Below, piece by piece: positions 15,658-21,445 of a DNA stretch of 21,445 bases. How positions within the stretch are numbered: the first letter of the stretch is position 1; the number at the start of each line of letters is the position of its first letter. The stretch is from Desulfobacteraceae bacterium (lineage in GTDB: Bacteria > Desulfobacterota > Desulfobacteria > Desulfobacterales > Desulfobacteraceae), in NCBI GenBank assembly GCA_011390435.1, contig JAABSK010000002.1:1-21445 (forward strand), given 5' to 3'. Under the pieces are notes generated by a model that searched no databases, was not told where the DNA came from, and worked only from the letters and a program-made list of their open reading frames with translations. A program made the position numbers and the translations under genes.

Positions 15658-15666
15658 TAGTCATAC
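15640..15666. repeat. Perfect 9-bp inverted repeat upstream of the 66-aa gene, candidate operator
   Basis: GTATGACTA (15640-15648) and TAGTCATAC (15658-15666) form a perfect palindrome with a 9-base centre. It begins 10 bases after the stop of the decarboxylase gene in its reading direction. No T-run follows on the minus strand, so it does not look like a normal terminator for that gene. Confidence 0.7.
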
Positions 15667-15676
15667 CAGAAAAATG

Positions 15677-17314
15677 TTAATTTTCAGTCTGTTCTGGAAA
15701 GGATGCCAATATGGATTCCTGCTCGTCCAGAATTTCGTTGAGGACGTCCAGACTGGTCATTGGGTTCATGATGACGGCGCGCAGAACAACAATATTATAG
15801 AAATCATCTGTGCTGAATTTCAGGCGGGTTCTGGATACAAAACTTTTTCCAGCTTCTCTTTGGGTCCGCTGAAGCCGGGTGTTGATATCGTCCAGGCAGG
15901 CATCCAGATGCTGGCGTTCTTCAGGAGTGGCGGTTTTCAATTTTTTGCGGATATCCAATGGCACCATCCGGTACGTGATGATGTTCAGCTGCGGTCTGGT
16001 CACCAGTTGAAACAGGGGGCGGGCATCAATCATTTCTGAAAATTTCTTTGCCGTTTCAATTCCGTATTCGATCATCAGGGCATACCCTCTGGACCCCATG
16101 ATCTTGAGCGCACTGTCAAGAATCAGAGAATTTGCCTCTCTTGATCCTTCAAGTGTTTTGATCCCCAGATCCACACTGCCCATCCGGTTGACATACCGGG
16201 CATGATAAACAATATGGTCAAGTGCCTTGGGATCCTTGAAGTAGACCATGCCTGCGGTCATGGGCATGTAGAACTGTTTGTGGCAGTCAATGGTGACAGA
16301 GTCGGCCTGCTCAATCCCCCTGAGCAGGTGGCAGTACTTTTCAGACAAAAGTACGGGCCCCCCCCAGGCGGCATCCACATGAAAATGGATTCCATGGGAG
16401 TGACAGATTTCAGCCAGCTGAGGCAGCGGATCGATAATACCGGTTTCTGTGGCACCGGCAATCCCGATAATCGCTGCGATCCGGGTTTTGGGGTCTGCCT
16501 TGAATTCCTGGATTTTATCTGTCAGCTTGGCAAGATCGATACTCCTGTTGTCATCCACGTCAATGGGGACGACATTGGCGTTGCCAAAGCCGAGGACGCC
16601 TCCGGCTTTCCGCAGCGAAAAATGCCCCCGTTTGGAGACAAGAATGACCACCCGCTCAAGATTATGGGCTTTCATGGCCTGGAAAAATCCATCCTTTTCA
16701 ATGCTCTCAAAACTGTTTGTGGGCTGGAACAATTTGTTTCTGGCCACCCATAAGGCTGTAAGGTTTGCCGTTGTTCCGCCGGTGGTGAAAACCCCCAGAG
16801 ATGTATTGGTGTTCTGGACATGCTCCAGATAAAAAGATTCGGGAAAATTGAATATCATTCTGTGCATTTTAGCCAGGATCTGTTTTTCAAGCACAGACAG
16901 CACTTTTGATGTTTCGATTTTGATGACATTCTGGTTCAATGCTGTGGTGATGGTTTTCAGGTGGACCATGAAAAACGGGATGGCGGATGTCATGTGTCCG
17001 ATAAAATAGGGCGAAGCCACATTGACCGCCCTGGGTGCGATCTCATTGATAATATCCTTGATCACATGGGCCAGCCGCTTTTGCGGATTTTTATTGATCT
17101 GGGTGTCCATGTAGTCCTCGGCCAGTTTCACCAGACTGATCGCTTCGGTGACGCCTACGTGGCGGTTTAAAAAATCATGGAGGCCAAACAGAATCTGTTC
17201 CATGTATTTGACAAGGGTGTCTTTGCTGCTGTCACTTTCAGGGCGGATAAAGATCCGGTTAAGGGTTTCCCAGTCTGCAATGAGGGTTTCAGGCGATGTT
17301 TGTTTTCTGACCAT
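15677..17314 (-). CDS. panP: PLP-dependent decarboxylase, probable aspartate 1-decarboxylase (PanP type)
   Basis: A 545-residue group II PLP decarboxylase. It shows TTGGTTANL (178-186), the cofactor-stacking His231 in GHFSLRKAGG, HVDAAWGG with Asp314 (312-319), and the PLP lysine Lys346 in TIDCHKQFYMPMTAG. The CHKQFYMPMTAG version, the length and the N-terminal WETLNRIFIRPE resemble the PanP family, which makes beta-alanine from aspartate for pantothenate and CoA in place of the pyruvoyl enzyme PanD. Glutamate or another amino acid as substrate cannot be ruled out. I chose ATG 17314 because its N-terminus fits the family. The frame is open up to 17455 (TTG there, ATG at 17356), but that stretch is A/T-rich promoter-like sequence. 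The ribosome site is weak (GGGA, 11 bases away). The gene is divergent from the 91-residue gene. Confidence 0.75.
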   Translation of the reverse strand: MVRKQTSPETLIADWETLNRIFIRPESDSSKDTLVKYMEQILFGLHDFLNRHVGVTEAISLVKLAEDYMDTQINKNPQKRLAHVIKDIINEIAPRAVNVASPYFIGHMTSAIPFFMVHLKTITTALNQNVIKIETSKVLSVLEKQILAKMHRMIFNFPESFYLEHVQNTNTSLGVFTTGGTTANLTALWVARNKLFQPTNSFESIEKDGFFQAMKAHNLERVVILVSKRGHFSLRKAGGVLGFGNANVVPIDVDDNRSIDLAKLTDKIQEFKADPKTRIAAIIGIAGATETGIIDPLPQLAEICHSHGIHFHVDAAWGGPVLLSEKYCHLLRGIEQADSVTIDCHKQFYMPMTAGMVYFKDPKALDHIVYHARYVNRMGSVDLGIKTLEGSREANSLILDSALKIMGSRGYALMIEYGIETAKKFSEMIDARPLFQLVTRPQLNIITYRMVPLDIRKKLKTATPEERQHLDACLDDINTRLQRTQREAGKSFVSRTRLKFSTDDFYNIVVLRAVIMNPMTSLDVLNEILDEQESILASFPEQTEN

Positions 17315-17362
17315 GTTTATTTTTTTCCCGGCATCAATTTTCAAAACTGTTATCATGAACTG

Positions 17363-17391
17363 TTGGAATTCAATAGTCAATATTTTAATAT
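17363..17391 (+). promoter_or_regulatory. Candidate promoter of the 91-aa gene
   Basis: TTGGAA (17363-17368) and TAATAT (17386-17391) are 17 bases apart on the plus strand in A/T-rich sequence between divergent genes. Agreement with consensus is only moderate, so this is a tentative call. Confidence 0.25.
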
Positions 17392-17413
17392 GGCGGGAAA
17401 AAGTTCTTTTCAA
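17385..17413 (-). promoter_or_regulatory. Candidate promoter of the PanP-like gene
   Basis: On the minus strand, TTGAAA (17413-17408) and TATTAA (17390-17385) are 17 bases apart, giving a leader of about 65 bases to the ATG at 17314. It overlaps the candidate plus-strand promoter, so the two divergent genes may compete for polymerase. Tentative. Confidence 0.35.
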
Positions 17414-17465
17414 ACCTGGAGATTGATTGTAAGTTCCAGAATCAAAATCATGCAAAAGGAGAAAG

Positions 17466-17741
17466 ATGTTTATGGATCTTCACAGGGATGACATTCTGAC
17501 AAAAGTGACCCGCTTTAATCTTATCCGCAATGGCAGAATGATTTATATTGATGTGCATCAGCGGCTTCAGGGCAAACTGGCAGATCACTTTATTGCGGTT
17601 CCCAACCTGGTGAATATTGTGGCAAAGCCTGAACACCAGGGTGCGGGTGAAAATGAACAGGCTGCCCTGGAAAACTGCCTGAAAAAAATAAAGGGGCTGA
17701 ACCTGGAAGATCTTTTCCCCCAGACCACCCCTGCCAATTAG
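17466..17741 (+). CDS. Small protein of unknown function (91 aa)
   Basis: I do not recognise a family. It is a soluble, basic-to-neutral protein without cysteines, membrane helix or signal peptide. The middle reads as alternating strands (LIRNGRMIYIDVHQRL, then FIAVPNLVNIVAKPE), followed by a helix (ENEQAALENCLKKIKG) and a proline-rich end. One cysteine sits in that helix (AALENCLKK). The start is supported by AGGAG at 17457-17461, 4 bases before ATG 17466; an ATG two codons later (17472) would have better spacing. It is divergent from the PanP-like gene and converges on korC, so it is probably transcribed alone. Confidence 0.7.
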   Translation: MFMDLHRDDILTKVTRFNLIRNGRMIYIDVHQRLQGKLADHFIAVPNLVNIVAKPEHQGAGENEQAALENCLKKIKGLNLEDLFPQTTPAN

Positions 17742-17759
17742 CCGGGCCTGTTTTTTTGT

Positions 17760-18305
17760 TCAGGATCGATGTTTTAATCCCATTTCCATACCCAGGTCCA
17801 GGGCTTTTTTATTCATCTCCATAAACTCTTTGGGCACAGTGGTCTCCAGGACTTTAATGATCGATTCCGGATTGATAATGTCTGAAACACCGATCAAAGC
17901 GCCCAGCATGCAGATATTGAACACAATGGGCTTTCCGATTTTTTTGATTACCGTATCGTACATGGGCAGGGAAACATGCTTGCCTGCAACCCGGCTTTCG
18001 ATGCTCACATAGCGTGAATCCACCAGCAGCAGCCCGCCTGGACGGATGATCTGGGAAAAAGTGTTGTAGCTTTCCTGTGTCAGGCTCACCAGGATGTTGG
18101 GCTGGTTCACCTTGGGGAAAAAGATCTCTGCTGTGTCAATGATGATATCACTGCGGGTGGCGCCGCCCCTTGCGGCTGCACCATAGCTCTGGGACTGGAC
18201 CGCATGTTTGTTTTCAAAAAGAGCGGCTGCCTCGGCAAGGATAATGGCGGCAGTGATGACGCCTTGACCGCCTGAACCTGAAAAAACCAGTCTGACGCGT
18301 TCCAT
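17760..18305 (-). CDS. korC: 2-oxoglutarate:ferredoxin oxidoreductase, gamma subunit
   Basis: A 181-residue gamma subunit of a four-part 2-oxoacid:ferredoxin oxidoreductase. It begins with the expected SGSGGQGVITAAIILAEAA (9-27), contains SQSYGAAARGGATRSDIII (38-56), and ends with a helical region (KALDLGMEMG). The gamma subunit packs against the alpha subunit and helps shape the CoA-binding region. Its ATG follows the korB stop directly (TAAATG) with AAAGGAAA as the ribosome site. It is the last gene of korD-A-B-C. Family membership is clear; 2-oxoglutarate over other 2-oxoacids is inferred from subunit layout. Confidence 0.9.
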   Translation of the reverse strand: MERVRLVFSGSGGQGVITAAIILAEAAALFENKHAVQSQSYGAAARGGATRSDIIIDTAEIFFPKVNQPNILVSLTQESYNTFSQIIRPGGLLLVDSRYVSIESRVAGKHVSLPMYDTVIKKIGKPIVFNICMLGALIGVSDIINPESIIKVLETTVPKEFMEMNKKALDLGMEMGLKHRS

Positions 18306-19130
18306 TTAACTGTTTCCTTTCATTGCCGTTGCAATAATCTGGTCATAGGCCTGACAATATTCCGGGACCTGGGTGTCTTCCACAAAGATGCCGCGCTGAA
18401 TCAGATGGGGATCGGTTTCCAGCTTTTTTGATCCGATTTTTACCGTATTTGTCTTAAATCCTTCCATCATCTGGATGGCATCGCCTTCCTTATTTTTTCT
18501 GCCAAAATAGGTGGGGCACTGGGTCAGGATTTCCACAACGGAAAAACCTGGATGGGAAACCGCTTTTTTAATCAGGTCTTTGCATTCAGTGGCGTGATAC
18601 ACTGTGGATCTTGCCACAAAAGTCGCACCAGCACTTCTGGCCAGATCCACCACATCAAACGCCCGGTCAATGGTGGAATAGGGCGCTGTGGTGGCCTTTT
18701 TTCCACTGCCGGACAACGGTGAAAACTGTCCGCCGGTCATGCCGTATATGCGGTTGTTCATGACAATGGCGGTGATATCAATGTTCCGCCGGGCAGCATG
18801 GATGAAATGATTTCCGCCAATGGCCAGTGCGTCTCCGTCTCCCATGGGAACAATGGCCTTTATCGAAGGTTTGGACAGCTTCACGCCTGTGGCAAAAGCC
18901 AGGGCTCTGCCGTGAATGGTGTGCAGGGAATGAAAATCAACATATCCTGAAATCCTTGATGAACAGCCGATGCCAGAGGTCATGACAATATCGTTTTTGG
19001 AAATATCCAGTTCATGAACCGCCCTGAGCAGGGCACCGAGCACAATGCCATGACCGCAGCCCGGACACCACATATGGGGAAAATAGCGCTGGCGGATATA
19101 ATCTTTGATATGAAACTCTTTTTTGCTCAT
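18306..19130 (-). CDS. korB: 2-oxoglutarate:ferredoxin oxidoreductase, beta subunit (TPP-binding)
   Basis: A 274-residue beta subunit carrying thiamine diphosphate and a [4Fe-4S] cluster. The TPP motif is GDGD (97-100) through Asn125-Asn126 in VMNNRIYGMTGGQ. Cluster cysteines fit Cys22 and Cys25 (WCPGCGHG), Cys56 (SGIGCSSR) and Cys205 (ILTQCPTYFGRKN). This subunit forms the thiamine adduct of the oxoacid and passes electrons to ferredoxin. Length and the YFGRKN ending agree with KorB. It starts 1 base after the korA stop with a strong AAAGGGGG ribosome site. Confidence 0.93.
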   Translation of the reverse strand: MSKKEFHIKDYIRQRYFPHMWCPGCGHGIVLGALLRAVHELDISKNDIVMTSGIGCSSRISGYVDFHSLHTIHGRALAFATGVKLSKPSIKAIVPMGDGDALAIGGNHFIHAARRNIDITAIVMNNRIYGMTGGQFSPLSGSGKKATTAPYSTIDRAFDVVDLARSAGATFVARSTVYHATECKDLIKKAVSHPGFSVVEILTQCPTYFGRKNKEGDAIQMMEGFKTNTVKIGSKKLETDPHLIQRGIFVEDTQVPEYCQAYDQIIATAMKGNS

Positions 19131-19131
19131 A

Positions 19132-20286
19132 TCACACCCCCTTTCCCTGAATGATCCGTAAAAGGGTTTTGATGTTTGTCGGAGAGATCAGCTCTCCGTC
19201 GATCCTGTTGGCAAGAAACACATTTTCCGGCTGGTCCACGGCATTTTTAACCTGGGTGATGACCTGGCCCATGTTCATTTCAACCACGATCACCGCTTTT
19301 GCGTTTGCGCATTTTTCGCGAACCATGTCAGACGGAAATGGCCAGATGCTCTGCAGTTCCAGGACACCGAGCCGGATCCCCCTTGCGCGGCGGTTCCGGG
19401 CCAGATGAATGGCAGACCGGGCAGACGCTCCGTAAGATACCAGAACATATTCAGCATCGTCCAGCCAGTATTCTTTATACCGGGTGATGGTCTCAACATT
19501 GTTTTCAATCTTGTCCACCAGGTGGCGTAAAAGTCCGCTGACAATCTTTGGATTGTTATTGGGAAAGCCCCACATGTCATGAAACAGCCCGGTTACATTG
19601 TAGCGGTGTTCCCCGCCAAAGTCACTCATGGGAAGCCGGCCGTCTTCTCTGGGAAAATAGGGATGGTAATCCACTCCTTTTTTCACGGATGTCCGGAGAC
19701 GGGCAACAACCGGCATGGCACCGGGTTCCGGTATGACCAGCTTTTCGCGCATGTGGCCGATGACCTCGTCCAGCAGAATGATCACCGGTGTTCGATAGGT
19801 TTCTGCCATGTTAAAGGCATCTACTGTGATATTAAACACATCCTGATGGTTGGAAGCGGTCAGTGCGATGATGGAATGGTCGCCATGGGTCCCCCATCTT
19901 GCCTGGTTGATATCGCCCTGGCTCACATGGGTGGGGTTGCCAGTGGAAGGGCCGCCTCGCTGCACATTCACAATGACACATGGAATTTCAGCCATGCAGG
20001 CATATCCCAGGGCTTCCTGTTTCAGGGAAAAGCCCGGGCCGGAAGTGGCAGTCATGACCTTGTTTCCGGTAAGAGAGGCGCCGATAATGGCAGCCATGGA
20101 TGCGATCTCATCTTCCATCTGGATAAATTTCCCCCCTTTCTGGGGAAGCCTTGCGGAAAGATGTTCGGCAATTTCCGTGGACGGGGTGATGGGGTATCCT
20201 GCAAAGAAATTGATCCCTGCATACAATGCGCCCTCCACACAGGCTTCATTGCCCTGGAGAAACCGGATGTTATTCGTGTCTGTCAT
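19132..20286 (-). CDS. korA: 2-oxoglutarate:ferredoxin oxidoreductase, alpha subunit
   Basis: A 384-residue alpha subunit. It opens with FLQGNEACVEGALYAG and FFAGYPITPSTEIAEHL (the YPITPST motif at 31-37), then IGASLTGNKVMTATSGPGFSLKQEALGYA, and continues to the C-terminal domain ending SPTNIKTLLRIIQ. With korB it makes the active centre that decarboxylates the 2-oxoacid. The frame is open back to 20409, but the ATG at 20286 has an excellent ribosome site (AAGGGG) and gives the usual KorA N-terminus. The first 17 bases overlap the end of korD, consistent with translational coupling. The predicted substrate, 2-oxoglutarate, is from family resemblance. Confidence 0.93.
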   Translation of the reverse strand: MTDTNNIRFLQGNEACVEGALYAGINFFAGYPITPSTEIAEHLSARLPQKGGKFIQMEDEIASMAAIIGASLTGNKVMTATSGPGFSLKQEALGYACMAEIPCVIVNVQRGGPSTGNPTHVSQGDINQARWGTHGDHSIIALTASNHQDVFNITVDAFNMAETYRTPVIILLDEVIGHMREKLVIPEPGAMPVVARLRTSVKKGVDYHPYFPREDGRLPMSDFGGEHRYNVTGLFHDMWGFPNNNPKIVSGLLRHLVDKIENNVETITRYKEYWLDDAEYVLVSYGASARSAIHLARNRRARGIRLGVLELQSIWPFPSDMVREKCANAKAVIVVEMNMGQVITQVKNAVDQPENVFLANRIDGELISPTNIKTLLRIIQGKGV

Positions 20287-20500
20287 GATCCCCTTCCTGG
20301 TTTTCTTTGATTTGTATGGCCAGGTCCGGGCACCGAAGCTCGCATAATTTGCATGCAATACAATCTTCCGGGCGGGCTGCGTGCGCCTTGCCGTTATCAT
20401 CAAATTCAAGAACGTTTTTCGGGCAGAAGTGGATGCAGATTCCGCATCCTTTGCACCAGTCTTTGTTGATCAAATGGTGTACTGTTTTGCCGCCGGCCAT
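20270..20500 (-). CDS. korD: 2-oxoglutarate:ferredoxin oxidoreductase, ferredoxin-like delta subunit
   Basis: A 76-residue 2[4Fe-4S] ferredoxin. The first cluster site is Cys16-x2-Cys19-x2-Cys22-x3-Cys26 (WCKGCGICIHFCP) and the second is Cys47-x2-Cys50-x2-Cys53-x3-Cys57 (CIACKLCELRCP). It would carry electrons from the beta subunit to soluble ferredoxin. The start has GAGG about 7 bases upstream. It is the first gene of the operon and overlaps korA by 17 bases. The charged tail (ENQEGDHDRHE) lies in that overlap. Confidence 0.93.
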   Translation of the reverse strand: MAGGKTVHHLINKDWCKGCGICIHFCPKNVLEFDDNGKAHAARPEDCIACKLCELRCPDLAIQIKENQEGDHDRHE

Positions 20501-20571
20501 AATATCCTCATTCGGTAAATGAAAGAATCCCTGTAAATTCAGGCTTTTGATTCAATAGATCTCATTTGCTC

Positions 20572-20600
20572 ATTGTTTTGTATTTCACAAAAAAATGCAA
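20572..20600 (-). promoter_or_regulatory. Candidate promoter of the korDABC operon
   Basis: On the minus strand, TTGCAT (20600-20595) and AACAAT (20577-20572) are 17 bases apart in an A/T-rich region, leaving a leader of about 65 bases to korD. The -10 box matches only four of six consensus bases. The leader also holds a small dyad, CCTG/CAGG, at 20530-20543. Tentative. Confidence 0.3.
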
Positions 20601-20678
20601 GAAAAAAAAGCTGATATTTTTTGCACTGGATTCGTCAGGTCAAAAGGTGTAGGTAAAAAAACAAAAACACAGAAGCTG

Positions 20679-20694
20679 CCGGACGATCATCCGG
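20679..20694. repeat. Short inverted repeat upstream of the glycosyltransferase gene
   Basis: CCGGA (20679-20683) and TCCGG (20690-20694) form a 5-bp stem with a 6-base loop, 28 bases before the ATG at 20723. It lies within the 222-base gene-free stretch 20501-20722, which otherwise shows only A-rich sequence and the candidate kor promoter. It could be a leader hairpin or operator, or have no role. Confidence 0.4.
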
Positions 20695-20722
20695 TTGATC
20701 AAATATGAAAAGGAATGCCATC

Positions 20723-21445
20723 ATGGAACAGCCCCTTGTCAGCGTGATTCTGCCTACGTACAACCGGGCCTGGACATTAGGGCGCGCTGTGGAATCCGTA
20801 CTGATGCAGGATTACCCAAATGTTGAGCTGATTGTTGTTGATGACGGGTCCCAGGATGACACGCTGCAGCTGTTAGACGCATATGAAGACCGGATCACGA
20901 TCCTGCACCAGGAAAACAAAGGGGTGAGTGCGGCAAGAAATGCAGGCATCAGGACCAGCCAGGGAAGTTTGGTTGCGCTCCTGGATTCTGATGATGCCTG
21001 GGATCACCGCAAACTTTCCTGCCAGGTTCGGTTTTTTCAGGATTATCCTGAGGCCCTGATCTGCCAGACAGAAGAGATATGGATCAGAAACGGCAGGCGT
21101 GTCAATCCGAAAAGCAAGCACCGGAAGCCATCGGGGTGGATTTTTGAACCATCACTGCACCTGTGCCTGGTCAGCCCCTCTGCAGTGATGATGCGCCGAC
21201 ACCTGTTTGACATCAAGGGATACTTCAATGAAGCGTTCCGTGTGTGTGAGGATTATGACCTCTGGCTGAGGGTCAGTTCATCTGTTCCGGTTTACCTGAT
21301 TGATCGGCCCTATACCTTTAAAACCGGTGGGCATGAAGACCAGTTGTCCCGCACCCACTCCCAGGACAGATTCAGGATACAGTCACTGGCCAGCCTTTTG
21401 GATTCAGGACTTCTGAGTCCGGAACAGGCAGCGGCAGCAGTACAG
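20723..21445 (+). CDS. Family 2 glycosyltransferase (3' partial)
   Basis: The frame runs off the end of the window after 241 codons. The GT-A fold is clear: LVSVILPTYNRAWTLGRAVESVL at the N-terminus, nucleotide-sugar-binding LIVVDDGSQDDT (37-48), GVSAARNAGI, the metal-binding DSDDAW (89-94), and an acidic CEDYDLWLR that matches the catalytic-base region of the family. It should transfer a sugar from a nucleotide donor to a surface glycan or other acceptor. The ATG at 20723 has AAAGGAA 8 bases upstream; an in-frame ATG at 20705 has no ribosome site. It is divergent from korDABC. The acceptor is unknown, and no other glycan gene is visible in the window. Confidence 0.9.
   Translation, partial: MEQPLVSVILPTYNRAWTLGRAVESVLMQDYPNVELIVVDDGSQDDTLQLLDAYEDRITILHQENKGVSAARNAGIRTSQGSLVALLDSDDAWDHRKLSCQVRFFQDYPEALICQTEEIWIRNGRRVNPKSKHRKPSGWIFEPSLHLCLVSPSAVMMRRHLFDIKGYFNEAFRVCEDYDLWLRVSSSVPVYLIDRPYTFKTGGHEDQLSRTHSQDRFRIQSLASLLDSGLLSPEQAAAAVQ

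Noticed and set aside
17721..17757. Weak stem followed by seven T residues at the end of the 91-aa gene as a terminator
   Set aside because: CAGACC against GGCCTG has a mismatch and does not extend, so the stem is too weak to call, although the T-run is in a sensible place.
19579..20310. Open frame of 243 codons on the plus strand opposite korA
   Set aside because: It mirrors a strongly conserved korA; the product is His/Gly/Cys-rich without family signature and has no ribosome site that stands out.
20501..20722. Possible riboswitch or small RNA between korD and the glycosyltransferase gene
   Set aside because: The sequence is A-rich with only one 5-bp hairpin and a small dyad; no known riboswitch core is visible.

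Overview
The window is about 21.4 kb of a tightly packed chromosome. It most likely comes from an anaerobic, sulfate-reducing member of the Desulfobacterota, near Desulfobacter/Desulfotignum/Desulfobacula. That placement is inferred from gene content: a 2-oxoglutarate:ferredoxin oxidoreductase operon, a chemoreceptor with a periplasmic c-type haem motif, a DUF3786 protein with an N-terminal Fe-S domain, a protein resembling DUF6178, and an old-yellow-enzyme protein with a cysteine cluster. No rRNA, tRNA, CRISPR array, insertion sequence or phage gene was seen. No gene-free stretch exceeds 300 bases; the longest is 20501-20722.

Layout. (1) 1-6279, plus strand: a chemotaxis operon running mcp (5' end outside the window), cheW, cheA, cheY, cheB, with overlapping or nearly touching genes. 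(2) 6382-11071, minus strand: an operon transcribed as rdgB, nitroreductase-family gene, B12-type radical SAM/TPR gene, DUF6178-like gene, with two overlapping junctions. (3) 11245-12054, plus strand: a DUF3786 protein, divergent from rdgB and sharing a compact promoter region with a strong inverted repeat. (4) 12055-15565, minus strand: a 66-residue protein, an OYE-family flavin oxidoreductase and a six-helix hybrid histidine kinase, behind a promoter whose -35 box lies in the loop of a 9-bp palindrome. (5) 15677-17314, minus strand: a PLP-dependent decarboxylase of the PanP type, divergent from a 91-residue protein at 17466-17741. (6) 17760-20500, minus strand: korD-korA-korB-korC, a complete four-subunit 2-oxoacid:ferredoxin oxidoreductase. 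(7) 20723 to the end, plus strand: the first 241 codons of a family 2 glycosyltransferase.

How the parts work together. The chemotaxis genes form a receptor-to-response-regulator pathway whose receptor probably senses redox state or a gas ligand through haem c. The Kor complex would carry 2-oxoglutarate to succinyl-CoA with ferredoxin reduction, as needed for anaerobic acetate oxidation through the citric acid cycle. The PanP-like enzyme would supply beta-alanine for pantothenate and CoA. The radical SAM/DUF6178 operon and the 66-aa/OYE/kinase operon have no assigned pathway and are the best candidates for undescribed biology. All promoter calls come from reading by eye and are tentative.
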